A stretch of DNA of 64,000 nucleotides from JAQIBY01 sp963676165. Lineage in GTDB: Bacteria; Bacteroidota; Bacteroidia; Bacteroidales; ML635J-15. Both the position numbers and the translations under genes were made by a program. Shown here piece after piece: positions 26,650-36,911 of this stretch. Location: assembly GCA_963676165.1 (NCBI GenBank), contig OY781043.1, forward strand, positions 124,001 through 188,000, in the 5' to 3' direction. The notes below the pieces were generated by a model. It saw only the letters and a list, made by a program, of their open reading frames with translations. It was not told where the DNA came from and made no database searches. The first letter of the stretch is position 1; every line of letters starts with the position of its first letter.

Positions 26650-29600
26650 TTAGGATGCTAGCATAAAGCGGATACTGACTCCAAAGTCCACATTGGAATT
26701 CGGGAATGATGAAGAAACCTTTGGTTTGGTAATGATGTGATCGTAATAAATTCGGAGGTTAAAACGGTCACTTAAAACGTAATCGGCACTGGTTTTAATG
26801 GTAATCATATTGTTACCTGCAGTTGGCTGGTTTACACCTTCTTCAAGTTTACGTATGATGGTCAGATTATTCTTGATGGATAAATCAAGACGTAAATTAA
26901 GGTCAGACTTGAATGTACGCTTTCTTCCACCTTTCGCCCCAATGACAATCTCAACATCCTTAATACGATATCCACCACCAATGACATATTCGTCTGTGCG
27001 CATTTCAGTGAGCTGATTGTTGGCAAAACTCATATTCAAATTACGTGATTTCTTGAACTCAACTTTTGTGATTAATGAGTTTGTCCAGTTTAAATCGATA
27101 CCAATGAAAGGAGAGAACTGCTCTGTAATTGATATGGATCCAATTTCAAATTGAGAATAATAGTTTCCGTTTGCATCCGTAATGTAATTGAAACCATCAT
27201 CAGGATTCCACATATCAGATAATCGACTGTTGAAACCACCAACATTGTAAGTTGAACGATACACATGTGTGATATTTGCAGAGCGTAAATATTTTTTTAA
27301 GAATGGAATCTGTGACAATCCATCGTAAGTTATTCTCCAGTTAGGAAGAACGTTGGTAATGGATGGGAATGGATCAAGACTGATTGATTTTGCATCTTTC
27401 CCAGTATATGCTGCTAAGAATGATGGAATTAAAACATCTTGAGAGAGCTTGCCAAATCCGACAGGGAAACCATCTTCATCCACATTGGAAGCATCAAAAC
27501 CAGGACGTTGTTGTGCTAACCTGACAGCAATGGTTTTACGAGCATCATTAAAGGCTGAGAATGCTGCTGATTCATAATTTCCGTCTTTCCCGATAGATTC
27601 AAAAGCTGTTCCCCAAGTGACAGTTGTCATTGAGAAGTTACCAGATATCATCTGACTATTTACTCTCCAATGTCCAGCTCCTGTTATCGAATTGTCTTCA
27701 GTCCAGTTGTAGTATTCGCTGATGTTTTCAGTGTAGGTTCTGTTAACGTTCAAGTCAATACGCATACGGCGAATTGGTTCCAATGATGCACGAGCTGTCC
27801 AAGTTTCATTTTGACTCATGGTATAAGGCTGGTTCAACATGGAATCTCTCGTTAACATGTTATTTGAACTTGCCCACGTTGCAAAATCTCTATCTTGCCA
27901 TCCCATGACAAATGGTATAGTCGGAGCACGCATGCCCATATAGTTTGTCATACCAAGGATTTGTGATTCAGGTAAGAATCCTGGTAATTGAGTACCGTTT
28001 GTTCCAGAATAAGAGATGGAAATATTCTTTGTGCTCATTGCAATAGCAAGTGTATTGTCAAAGATTTTTTTCGCAATGCTTTCAGTCACTTCACGTGATC
28101 CTGTGATTTTTACATTGGCATTTTCTACATCCTCTTTTGGTGTAAAATAAACAGTTTTATCATTGATAATTTCCAATTCTCCTTCAATGACTTTGCCCTC
28201 GTTTGTAGAAACCTGAATAGTAACATCTTCAGTTTTAAGTTTGTGAACAAAGCGTTTTCGTTTGTCTTTACTTAACTTAACTTCGGTTTCTTCGTATTTA
28301 ACAGATTCTTTTTTCGGACGTTTATTTCGTCTTGCACGTCCTTTGTATTTCTGATTTACTTCTTTCAGATATCCAACGCTGTTGTATAATGTCAACATAT
28401 TAAATTGGGTACTCAAGCTAATTGTGTTGGAGTTTTGAATTGTATTTCCGAGTTGAATTGTGTCTGCAGTAATTGGACTTGCAATCCAATCATAAGTTCC
28501 ATTATATCTGGCATTTGCTGAAACCCATTTCAAGAGAGGCAATTTATTAATAGGTACCTGATAATTGACATTGAAACGGTGGTTGTATTGAGTGGTTCTT
28601 CCAAAATCTTTCAGGTTGTTCCAGATGGTATCACGCTTTTGTTCATAGTAAGGATCTTCCTCCCACATACGTCCTTCAGGTTCATCAATACGTGCATTAT
28701 TGGATGCTGTAAAGTCAAATTTTAAACTTCGGGAGAAATTGTATTTGAAGTCATATTGACGTACCCAATAAAAGTTTTTATTGACAGACAAAGGAATTTG
28801 AACATAGGGATTGCTTACATTTCTGAGTTGAGTTTCACTGTAAGTTCTCACAAGATTGGTTCTGAAACTCAACTGAGAAGGCAGGTAATAGAAATTAAAA
28901 TCTTTAATGAAACGCAAAGCCGGATTATTGAATGCTTTCATCTTTTTAAATGGTTGCACATTCTTTGGAGTTGCATTGTAGTTGTAATTCAGCGCACCAG
29001 AAATGTCTTTATTCGTGTTGAATTGTGTGTTTACATTTCGACGGAAAGTTTCATTGTAAGAATAACTAGCAGACCAGTTTGCAAGGTCATAAACCTGCGG
29101 CTTTCCCTTCATTTTATTTACCTTAACATTGGTAAAGTTAATACTCTTACGTTGAGTATAATCCTGAGCAATGTAGCGCAGTGAGTCTTTCTCTTCTTGT
29201 GATCTGTTTGGATCATTTAAGGCAACTTTAAATGGAATGTCAGGATCAAGAGGATTGTATTCAGGGTTGCTTACAGACTCGGAATATCCAACGTACATAG
29301 GAATTCTAACACCTGCTTTTTGCGGGAAGAATTTACCAAGTTCAAAGTTAGAAGTTATATTGTAAGAGTTAATTTCTTCTTTTTGTCTTTCATTGACTTT
29401 CTGGTTAATGCTACCAAAACCTGGTTTGGAAGTTTCTCCGGTAACAGTGACAGATCCAAAGTCAGCTAAACGAGCAGTCATACGTGCGTTTGCAGCCCAG
29501 CCACCACTTTGATCAAAATCTGTAAGACGTAATTCATTCACCCAAACTTCTCCGGATTTTTGTGCTCCATCATCTCCATCAGATGCTGTGCGTTTCTTCG

Positions 29601-32600
29601 GATTTCTTACACCAATCATAATGGTTTTTACATTACTCAGGTTTGGATTCCCCATTACACTGATGTTACGATCACCGTCTGCCATAGAGTATAATCTTGT
29701 TAATGTAACTCCTGAACCTGCAGAGCGCATATCGTCGTTACGGTTTTGTTTTACTAATTGCAACAATTCAAAGTCAAGCTCTACATTGTTTTCAATAGGC
29801 CAAACAATCACGCGATCTTCGTAAACATCATTGTTATAATTACCGTATGGTGTGAGTTTGAGTGGAACTTCGTATTCGTAATAGTTGTTTTGATAATCGG
29901 ATCCCAAACGAATGAATAAAGTCAAATCATCATCCTCAAGTGGGTATCCCTCAATTTCTTCAGCATGGATATACATTTTCAGTTTTCTGTATTTTCGAAT
30001 ATCCATATTGATGTTTTTGTAAACTGCTCTGGCATCTCCATCGGCCAAGTCATGGACTTTCAATACCATTGCTTGTTCGTTTAATTGACGAAGTTGCGGA
30101 TTGGTTGGGTCAATAACTCTGTCGATGTCAGGAGGTAATACATAATTGACAGGTGATTTCGCAGCATTTTCCTCAATATTAACTGCTGTTACTTCAAATG
30201 GTGTATTTTCAATTTCATCCGGAATGTATTCTCCCGGTTGGATAAAAGAGTTGTCATATTTTCTCCATTCACTTCTCACAAGGTCCATTGTTGCAAAACG
30301 CATAATGGTAGATTCTGAAAAGTTTGTCATCAACAGACGCATGAAGCGGATAGATTTAAAATCTTCAATTGCTCCAACCTTTTTGTCATAATTGCTAATT
30401 GGTATTTTAAACTGATACCAAGTGACTTTGGATTGTTCGTCGTTGGAGAATTGTGCGGTGTATTCTGTCTTGTCAGTTATGAAGTTTTGTCCAACTACCA
30501 AATCTTCCGGGCGAATACTAATACGGTATTGGAAATATGCTTCGTTTTCGCTCAAGGTGTTGTCACGATTGATATCTTCAACATCAGGTACTGTTCTTGC
30601 CGAGGATGAATATGCTGCGTTATCTGTAACAGGACTATTCCCTTCCAAGCCATTGTAATACATGTAGCGCTCAAGAATTCCAAGATCTTGCTCGTCGTAT
30701 TCATCTCCACGGAAGTATTTGTAGTTGTCGTTTGATGGATCATTAAAGGCATCTTGATATGCTTTCGAATCAGCACCAAATACGGTTTCAATGGTGTCAA
30801 GATATTGATGCATGCCACCACTACTGAAGAAACCTCTTTCAAGTGCATCGCTCATTCCGTCCAAACCAATATCTTGAGCTTCTCTGGATTCTGGTTCATT
30901 ATCAAAGGCATTGGTTAAGGACTGGATTAATGGAATCAAACCCCATGAAGTTGTATCAACGGGATTATCAACGGTTGGTGTAGGAAGCCCATTTTCAAAT
31001 GATTTTCTACCATCTTTCAACACATCTTCTGAGATGTTACCTAAGTTAAGGTATAAATCACCACCAGGATTGTTTTCGTCTTCAACGAAAGGATCCATCA
31101 TCCAGAATTCTATGTACTCAATGTTTGCTTCTTCAAAATCGTTGGTTGTTAATGCGCGCATAATCCCTGCCCATCGAGTGTTCGGGAATTTTAGCGTACC
31201 GTCAGCGTTCATTCCGGCAACATCGTAGTTGTATGGACCTTTTAAGGTTGGGTAATAGGCAAGGTTCATAACAGCTAAGGTGGTAGGAATTGTTCCTGTT
31301 TCACTTTCTTTGTTTGGGAAAATCTCTTGTTCTTTGACCTCTCTTACATAATGACTAGATTGTTGCTCTAGAGATACAGGACTGTTCGAACGATGGAATA
31401 ATGGATCAACAACATACCATGCTAATTTTGCACGATTGTATCCAGAAATTAAGTTATTCATTTTATCTCCATAAGGGAAGAGAGTTTCTTGTCCGAAAGG
31501 TGTACTTGCAAGGTTCCATGCACTAAACATCTTAATGTCTATGCTTGTTTCACTTCCTTCGAAATCGTCAATATAAGCGCTTCCATCATCGATTGCTTTT
31601 GATTTCCCAGGGATTAAGTGGGCAAATTCTCCCGTTACTGTAATGGATGATGTTTCTTTTGTTTCGATGAGTGGTAGCCAGTCGATTGCTTTTGTTAAGA
31701 AAGGTAATTCGCTACGATATGAACCATTTACACCCCAAATTGTGTTGTTAATTGGGTCGTCGCCAAAACTAACTTTTTGGGTTAATGGTTTTTCCGTTAA
31801 ATTTAATATGGTAGCTCCCAAATTGAAATCTTTACTGATTTCATAATTGAAGTGCGTACCCATCAATGTTTTTGTCTGAATGTTAAACAGTGAGTTAGAC
31901 TCAAGAGAGATGTTAATTGGGGTGCCGGATTCCAGAATTCCCTCATTGATAATTTTTACTCGTCCGAGGTTATAATCAACTGTATAATCAGCATTTTCTT
32001 GAAGTTGAACTCCGCCAGCTGAAACAACGACTGATCCTTCAGGGATATTGATTGCATTCAAGCTAATTTCTGATCCACTGCTGGATTTGTAATGACCGGC
32101 AAGGTAGAACTTATTTTTCTCTGCAATTTGTCTTGCAGTGCTTTGTGTTGAATCATACAGTTCCTGGAAAACATATTGATTCGCAATATCGCTGTATTCA
32201 TCTGGGTTGTTTCCTTCAATTTTTTTCCTTAAGTGTGATCCAAATGGTTCTCTTACTGGGAAAATGATTCGTCCGTTTTGCGGGATAATTGTAATGTTAT
32301 TAATGAAATCAAACATTCCATCAGCATAAGGATCAAGCTGAGTGTTAAGGTTGTCCAGATTCATGACTTGCAATAGAATTGTGGAGTCAATTGCACCTGC
32401 AGGAATGTAATTAATAGCAGTTCCTGTTTTGTCATTTCTGTACATAACATCCAAGACAAAGTCTTCGTTATTGACCTGATATGCTCCTATGGCATAAATG
32501 TTTTTCATCATCAAATCCCAAGTTTTTAACTTAGGAGTTAAACTGGTTCCTTTGATTACTTTAAGAATCAAAGCATCAGGTGCAGAAACACCGCTATTGG

Positions 32601-34050
32601 CAAATTCACCAACACGATGGGTTTCTCCATTTACAGTGTATTCAAATGCAACAGCAAGCACTTGGTCAGATGATAATCTGGAATTTAAAGAAATGTAACC
32701 TAATTGAGGATGGAAAGTGTATTCAGATGAATTCAACATACGTGCTGACTCTATCTTTTCAAAATCAACACCACCTTGCATTTCCAGATTAATCAGTGCG
32801 TTACTTGCTTGGTTGATATCTCTTACACCAGGAACATCTTCAATGTCAACCAATTTGTTGTTTGCATCATCTGGGACACGTGTTACTGTATAACCCAAAT
32901 CGGCATAATCTGATTGGATGTCATCGCTGTTACTTTCACCAAGGTCAGGGAAAGCGACAATATTACGAGCGTTTTCAAAGTTCCCACTTGTATTGGTAAC
33001 CCAAACTTCCATACGGGTAATGTTCACACCAGAGTTAATGACAGGAAGGTTTGCTAATGCTCTATCATAATTTTCTTTGAAATAATGAGCGAGGAAAAAG
33101 TGTTTGTCTGGTTCGTACTCATCCACATCAATTTCATATTCTTGCAATTGTGCACCACCTTCAACGGTAATTGTTGATGTTTCTCCTTTTTGCTGGGAGA
33201 AAATACTAGTCATTGTTAATTTCCCAAATTTAAGTTCTGTTTTGAAACCGAAGAGGGATTGGCTCCCTTGGATGAGCGATCCTGTAAGTGGCAAAGAAAC
33301 ATTTCCGGCCTCAATTTTCTGAATAATTTCATCTTCATGACCAGTATATTCAATTTTCACAGAATTTTCAAAATCGAAGGCTGCCTCAGTATCGTATTGC
33401 ACATTAATACGCATTTTGTCTCCGATTTGTCCAACCACATTCATTTGAATTTTTTCTTCAAAATCGAAAATGGTTTGTCTCTGCATTTTTACTGGAAGGC
33501 TTGGGTTTTTTACAGTTGAAATGTTGATACCAAAACGTAATTCCGCAGAACCTTGGGGTTTGATGTTAATGGTATTGCTCCCAAAAATACGATCAAATGC
33601 TTCGCCACCAATTTCGAGTTTTGGGATTAAACTTGATTGAGTTTCGAAACTGGAGTTTTTGTAACGTTGTCTCCAATATTCCTGCATCCCTTTTTCAAAA
33701 TCGTAATTGATGTAGTCATCAAGCGACATGGAATAAGGAGTTTGAATGTCAAGGCTATCTCCTAAAGTTTTTCTGAAAATATAGGAACCGGTAACAGGAT
33801 CGTATTCAACTTGGTTTTGTACATTTCCTGGGTCATTACCATAAAGTGGCGAGTTGTCATTGTCATTATTTGGGTTATTGTCATCACCTTCAAATTCGTA
33901 TGGTAAGTCCACATCTTGAATGGTAATTGTGTCATTGCTATTTGTACTGTCGTTTATTTGTTGTGCAAACAGAGAGTTTGTAGATGCCCAAAAAGCACCT
34001 GCCAAATTAATCAGCACGATGTATGAGAGATATTTCAGGATATTCTTCAC
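26650..34050 (-). CDS. sprA: SprA/Sov, T9SS outer-membrane translocon
   Basis: The 2466-residue protein matches SprA of Flavobacterium johnsoniae (Sov in Porphyromonas), the giant 36-strand outer-membrane barrel through which T9SS cargo and gliding adhesins exit. It has a signal peptide (residues 1-29, FAQ), SprA N-terminal segments (NINVQYDTEA-type repeats, KLEIGGEAFDRIFGSNTINI) and long aromatic-alternating stretches. The C-terminus reads NSNVDFGVSIRFMLAS with a barrel-type ending. The middle holds SAWNLASTPFGQETLFPYG and WTARASLEPIRRMRID, recognisable family phrases. The start codon is GTG, 15 bases after ruvA, the same ruvA-sprA order found in flavobacteria. No other T9SS core gene is in the window. 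Confidence 0.95.
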   Translation of the reverse strand: MKNILKYLSYIVLINLAGAFWASTNSLFAQQINDSTNSNDTITIQDVDLPYEFEGDDNNPNNDNDNSPLYGNDPGNVQNQVEYDPVTGSYIFRKTLGDSLDIQTPYSMSLDDYINYDFEKGMQEYWRQRYKNSSFETQSSLIPKLEIGGEAFDRIFGSNTINIKPQGSAELRFGINISTVKNPSLPVKMQRQTIFDFEEKIQMNVVGQIGDKMRINVQYDTEAAFDFENSVKIEYTGHEDEIIQKIEAGNVSLPLTGSLIQGSQSLFGFKTELKFGKLTMTSIFSQQKGETSTITVEGGAQLQEYEIDVDEYEPDKHFFLAHYFKENYDRALANLPVINSGVNITRMEVWVTNTSGNFENARNIVAFPDLGESNSDDIQSDYADLGYTVTRVPDDANNKLVDIEDVPGVRDINQASNALINLEMQGGVDFEKIESARMLNSSEYTFHPQLGYISLNSRLSSDQVLAVAFEYTVNGETHRVGEFANSGVSAPDALILKVIKGTSLTPKLKTWDLMMKNIYAIGAYQVNNEDFVLDVMYRNDKTGTAINYIPAGAIDSTILLQVMNLDNLNTQLDPYADGMFDFINNITIIPQNGRIIFPVREPFGSHLRKKIEGNNPDEYSDIANQYVFQELYDSTQSTARQIAEKNKFYLAGHYKSSSGSEISLNAINIPEGSVVVSAGGVQLQENADYTVDYNLGRVKIINEGILESGTPINISLESNSLFNIQTKTLMGTHFNYEISKDFNLGATILNLTEKPLTQKVSFGDDPINNTIWGVNGSYRSELPFLTKAIDWLPLIETKETSSITVTGEFAHLIPGKSKAIDDGSAYIDDFEGSETSIDIKMFSAWNLASTPFGQETLFPYGDKMNNLISGYNRAKLAWYVVDPLFHRSNSPVSLEQQSSHYVREVKEQEIFPNKESETGTIPTTLAVMNLAYYPTLKGPYNYDVAGMNADGTLKFPNTRWAGIMRALTTNDFEEANIEYIEFWMMDPFVEDENNPGGDLYLNLGNISEDVLKDGRKSFENGLPTPTVDNPVDTTSWGLIPLIQSLTNAFDNEPESREAQDIGLDGMSDALERGFFSSGGMHQYLDTIETVFGADSKAYQDAFNDPSNDNYKYFRGDEYDEQDLGILERYMYYNGLEGNSPVTDNAAYSSSARTVPDVEDINRDNTLSENEAYFQYRISIRPEDLVVGQNFITDKTEYTAQFSNDEQSKVTWYQFKIPISNYDKKVGAIEDFKSIRFMRLLMTNFSESTIMRFATMDLVRSEWRKYDNSFIQPGEYIPDEIENTPFEVTAVNIEENAAKSPVNYVLPPDIDRVIDPTNPQLRQLNEQAMVLKVHDLADGDARAVYKNINMDIRKYRKLKMYIHAEEIEGYPLEDDDLTLFIRLGSDYQNNYYEYEVPLKLTPYGNYNNDVYEDRVIVWPIENNVELDFELLQLVKQNRNDDMRSAGSGVTLTRLYSMADGDRNISVMGNPNLSNVKTIMIGVRNPKKRTASDGDDGAQKSGEVWVNELRLTDFDQSGGWAANARMTARLADFGSVTVTGETSKPGFGSINQKVNERQKEEINSYNITSNFELGKFFPQKAGVRIPMYVGYSESVSNPEYNPLDPDIPFKVALNDPNRSQEEKDSLRYIAQDYTQRKSINFTNVKVNKMKGKPQVYDLANWSASYSYNETFRRNVNTQFNTNKDISGALNYNYNATPKNVQPFKKMKAFNNPALRFIKDFNFYYLPSQLSFRTNLVRTYSETQLRNVSNPYVQIPLSVNKNFYWVRQYDFKYNFSRSLKFDFTASNNARIDEPEGRMWEEDPYYEQKRDTIWNNLKDFGRTTQYNHRFNVNYQVPINKLPLLKWVSANARYNGTYDWIASPITADTIQLGNTIQNSNTISLSTQFNMLTLYNSVGYLKEVNQKYKGRARRNKRPKKESVKYEETEVKLSKDKRKRFVHKLKTEDVTIQVSTNEGKVIEGELEIINDKTVYFTPKEDVENANVKITGSREVTESIAKKIFDNTLAIAMSTKNISISYSGTNGTQLPGFLPESQILGMTNYMGMRAPTIPFVMGWQDRDFATWASSNNMLTRDSMLNQPYTMSQNETWTARASLEPIRRMRIDLNVNRTYTENISEYYNWTEDNSITGAGHWRVNSQMISGNFSMTTVTWGTAFESIGKDGNYESAAFSAFNDARKTIAVRLAQQRPGFDASNVDEDGFPVGFGKLSQDVLIPSFLAAYTGKDAKSISLDPFPSITNVLPNWRITYDGLSQIPFLKKYLRSANITHVYRSTYNVGGFNSRLSDMWNPDDGFNYITDANGNYYSQFEIGSISITEQFSPFIGIDLNWTNSLITKVEFKKSRNLNMSFANNQLTEMRTDEYVIGGGYRIKDVEIVIGAKGGRKRTFKSDLNLRLDLSIKNNLTIIRKLEEGVNQPTAGNNMITIKTSADYVLSDRFNLRIYYDHIITKPKVSSSFPNSNVDFGVSIRFMLAS

Positions 34051-34065
34051 GCCCTAAATTTCCAA

Positions 34066-34650
34066 TTACAACTGTTTTAAAGCTAATTTAACGAGTTCTT
34101 CAACCGATAAATCTTTATTTTTTGCCATGACTTTCTTCAGGGCATTTTCAATTTGTTTTTTACCGAACCCTAACATAGCTAATGCTTCAAACGCTTCGTT
34201 TTGAATTGTATTGTCCTGAGTAGGTAAATTTATGGTATCTGAGGTAAGATTTTCTGTGATTTTATCTCTTAAGTCAATGATAATTCGTTGTGCTGTTTTT
34301 GCACCAATACCTTTGATGCTTTTCAGCGCCACCACGTCATCTTGCTGGATTGCGCTTGTGATTTGCTCTGGGTTTAGTGTTGAAAGCATCATTCTAGCTG
34401 TATTTGCTCCAACTCCATTCACAGTAATCAATAGTCTGAATAACTCTCTTTCTGTTTTTGAAATAAAGGCAAATAAAAGCTCGGCATCTTCTCTCACATG
34501 ATGATGTAACCAAAGCATTGCTTCTTGTCCGTCTTTTAACCCGGAGTAAGTATTGACTGATATATTTAGAAAATAGCCTATCCCGTTGTTTTCCAATATT
34601 GTAAAAGAAGGATTCAGATCAGTTATTTTCCCCTTAATGTATTCGTACAT
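34066..34650 (-). CDS. ruvA: Holliday junction DNA helicase subunit RuvA
   Basis: The 194-residue RuvA has domain I starting MYEYIKGKITDLNPSFTILENNGIGYFL. The tandem helix-hairpin-helix domain II contains LLITVNGVGANTARMMLS and LKSIKGIGAKTAQRIIIDL. The flexible linker and the C-terminal RuvB-binding domain III (EAFEALAMLGFGKKQIENAL) follow. It tetramerises on four-way junctions and loads RuvB. It sits just upstream of sprA, likely on the same transcript, although the functions are unrelated. Confidence 0.97.
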   Translation of the reverse strand: MYEYIKGKITDLNPSFTILENNGIGYFLNISVNTYSGLKDGQEAMLWLHHHVREDAELLFAFISKTERELFRLLITVNGVGANTARMMLSTLNPEQITSAIQQDDVVALKSIKGIGAKTAQRIIIDLRDKITENLTSDTINLPTQDNTIQNEAFEALAMLGFGKKQIENALKKVMAKNKDLSVEELVKLALKQL

Positions 34651-34709
34651 GATTTAATTCGCTTAGTTTACAAAAATAGTAAAACTCTGCAAAAACGTAT
34701 AGGGAAATA

Positions 34710-34742
34710 AAAAAAGGTTGAAATCAAAAATTCCAACCTTTT
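34710..34742 (-). terminator. Terminator after fabH
   Basis: On the minus strand AAAAGGTTGGAA pairs with TTTCAACCTTTT around a 7-base loop (one mismatch) and is followed by Ts. It lies 21 bases after the fabH stop and separates the fatty-acid cluster from ruvA-sprA. Confidence 0.85.
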
Positions 34743-34762
34743 CCATATGTGATAAATGCGTT

Positions 34763-35764
34763 TTATTTTCCGTCATAAGCCCATTTGAGGTAAGTAGCAC
34801 CCCATGCAAACCCTGCTCCGAAAGTTGAGATGATAACTTTATCCCCTTTTTTCAATTTCTTTTCCCATTCCCAAAGCAGGAGTGGAATTGTTGCAGAGGT
34901 TGTGTTTCCGAATTTTGTAATATTAATCATCACGATATCTTTGCTGATACCCATGCGTTTAGCAGTTGCTTCGATAATACGCATGTTCGCTTGGTGAGGA
35001 GCAAACCAGTTCAATTCATCCGGTTTGATATCATGTTTTTTCATCATCCCAACAGACACATCAGCCATTTTAGAAACTGCTGCTTTAAACACAGGTTGTC
35101 CTTCTTGATAGATATAGTGTTCTCTGTTCATGACGCTTTCAAATGAAGCCGGTTTTTGTGAACCTCCAGCAACTTGGTGTAAGTGTTTACGACCAGATCC
35201 GTCCACTTGCATTTCAGAATCAATAATACCTAATGATTTGTCTTCTGTTGGTTCCAATAAAACTGCTGCAGCGCCATCTCCAAAAATAGGACAAGTCGCA
35301 CGATCGGTATAATCAGTAATGGATGACATTTTGTCTGCACCCACGACAATGACTTTTTTATGAATACCAGACTCAACGTATTTTGAGGCAGTGTTCAATG
35401 CAAATAAAAAACTGGAGCAACCGGCATTTAGGTCAAAGCCAAATGCATTTTTAATCCCACATTTGTCAGAAATAATGTTTGCAGTAGCAGGGAATTGCAT
35501 GTCTGGAGTAACGATACCACAGATAAGCATATCCACATCGTCGGGATTTGTGTTGGTTTTTTCCAACAGTTCTTTAACTGCTCTTTCTCCCATGTAGGAA
35601 GTGCCTTCGTTTTCTTCTTTCAGGATTCTGCGTTCTTTGATCCCAATACGGGTCATAATCCACTCATCAGTTGTCTCAACTTTTTGAGCGAGTTCCTGAT
35701 TTGTCATGACGTAGTCAGGGACATATCCACCGACGCCAGTAATAATTGCATTATACTTACTCAT
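34763..35764 (-). CDS. fabH: FabH, beta-ketoacyl-ACP synthase III
   Basis: The 333-residue condensing enzyme starts fatty-acid synthesis by joining acyl-CoA to malonyl-ACP. The triad is visible: Cys116 in NAGCSSFLFAL, His in WFAPHQANMRI and Asn in TKFGNTTSATIP. The DEWIMTRIGIKERR substrate-loop motif is near the N-terminus. Its ATG lies inside the end of plsX (8-base overlap), so the two are translationally coupled. The gene closes the DUF177-rpmF-plsX-fabH cluster. Confidence 0.97.
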   Translation of the reverse strand: MSKYNAIITGVGGYVPDYVMTNQELAQKVETTDEWIMTRIGIKERRILKEENEGTSYMGERAVKELLEKTNTNPDDVDMLICGIVTPDMQFPATANIISDKCGIKNAFGFDLNAGCSSFLFALNTASKYVESGIHKKVIVVGADKMSSITDYTDRATCPIFGDGAAAVLLEPTEDKSLGIIDSEMQVDGSGRKHLHQVAGGSQKPASFESVMNREHYIYQEGQPVFKAAVSKMADVSVGMMKKHDIKPDELNWFAPHQANMRIIEATAKRMGISKDIVMINITKFGNTTSATIPLLLWEWEKKLKKGDKVIISTFGAGFAWGATYLKWAYDGK

Positions 35765-36704
35765 AACTAAAAAAATCTTTAATTCTCAATGATAATTTTG
35801 CATTGACCATGTCCTTGGTTTGCAATATCATATTAGAAATTGCACGTGCACTACTAATGCCGTGCCCAATTACAACATTATCGTTAATGCCAAGGACAGG
35901 AGTACCCCCGTATATTTCATAATTAAAACGATCAAAATAGGAATCTTCTACATCTCTTGATTGAATTAATTTGTAGAATGATTCAGTTTGTTTGAGTAGA
36001 ATGTTACCGACAAATCCATCGGCGACAATAACATCGGTTGTGTTATAGTCAAAAATATCTGTCCCTTCGATGTTTCCTACAAAATGAAAATCAGTATTGT
36101 CTTTCATCAACTCATAAGCTGACTTAGATACCAGATTTCCCTTCCCTTCTTCTTTTCCGATATTAAGCAGGCTGACTTTAGGTTTTTTTACACCAAAAAT
36201 AAATTGATAATAAATTGACCCAAGTATGCCGTATTGATATAAAACGTCCGGTTTACTATCCGGATTTAATCCCACGTCAAGCAAAATGTTATGTTTCCCA
36301 TTCATAGTTGGGAAAAAACTAGCAATTGCCGGGCGTAATACGCCCGGGATAGGTTTTATTGCCTGCATTGCACCTACCATCATTGCACCAGTGTTACCTG
36401 CACTGGTAAAACCTTGAATCGATTTGGATCTCAATAGGTTGTATCCAATAACAAGGCTTGATTTTTGTTTTTGCTGAAAGGCTTTTGCAGGATGATCTTC
36501 CATGGAAATAACTTCGGGAGCATGAACAATATCAAAATTATCTGGGTTTGCCTTTCGTTCAGAAAGCAAATCCAGAATGATTTTTTCAGAACCAATCAAT
36601 ACGATTTTATCCTGAGAGTCCAATTTCCGGGATGCGATAATTGCTCCATCAATGCAAACTTGTGGAGCATGGTCGCCGCCCATTATGTCGAGGCCAATCC
36701 TCAT
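35757..36704 (-). CDS. plsX: PlsX, phosphate acyltransferase
   Basis: The 315-residue peripheral membrane enzyme makes acyl-phosphate from acyl-ACP for phospholipid synthesis. Markers are MRIGLDIMGGDHAPQV, GFTSAGNTGAMMVGA, LPTMNGKH-like FPTMNGKHNILLDVG and VADGFVGNILLKQ. It is 7 bases downstream of rpmF and overlaps fabH. The length is slightly short for the family but no motif is missing. Confidence 0.97.
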   Translation of the reverse strand: MRIGLDIMGGDHAPQVCIDGAIIASRKLDSQDKIVLIGSEKIILDLLSERKANPDNFDIVHAPEVISMEDHPAKAFQQKQKSSLVIGYNLLRSKSIQGFTSAGNTGAMMVGAMQAIKPIPGVLRPAIASFFPTMNGKHNILLDVGLNPDSKPDVLYQYGILGSIYYQFIFGVKKPKVSLLNIGKEEGKGNLVSKSAYELMKDNTDFHFVGNIEGTDIFDYNTTDVIVADGFVGNILLKQTESFYKLIQSRDVEDSYFDRFNYEIYGGTPVLGINDNVVIGHGISSARAISNMILQTKDMVNAKLSLRIKDFFSYE

Positions 36705-36711
36705 GTAGGCT

Positions 36712-36900
36712 TTAACTTAATTCAGCCTCTTTATCTATTGCTAACATTCCTTTGTAATGTCCACATTCAGGACAAACATGATGATAACGAATTGTTGCAC
36801 CGCAGTTTTGACAAGTTGCCATAGTAGCAGCTTTTGCTTTATAATGTGTTCTGCGTTTGTCTCTTCTTGTTTTAGATTGTTTTCTCTTCGGATGTGCCAT
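36712..36900 (-). CDS. rpmF: 50S ribosomal protein L32
   Basis: The 62-residue L32 begins MAHPKRKQSKTRRDKRRTH. It has two CxxC pairs (CQNC and CPEC), so it is the zinc-binding form. The DUF177-rpmF-plsX-fabH order is a classical cluster shared by many bacteria. Confidence 0.97.
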   Translation of the reverse strand: MAHPKRKQSKTRRDKRRTHYKAKAATMATCQNCGATIRYHHVCPECGHYKGMLAIDKEAELS

Positions 36901-36911
36901 TTTTTCCGTAT

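Noticed and set aside
26798..33519. Plus-strand frames of 60-142 codons opposite sprA
   Set aside because: Antisense shadows of a long, codon-biased gene; none has a signal, motif or upstream site.
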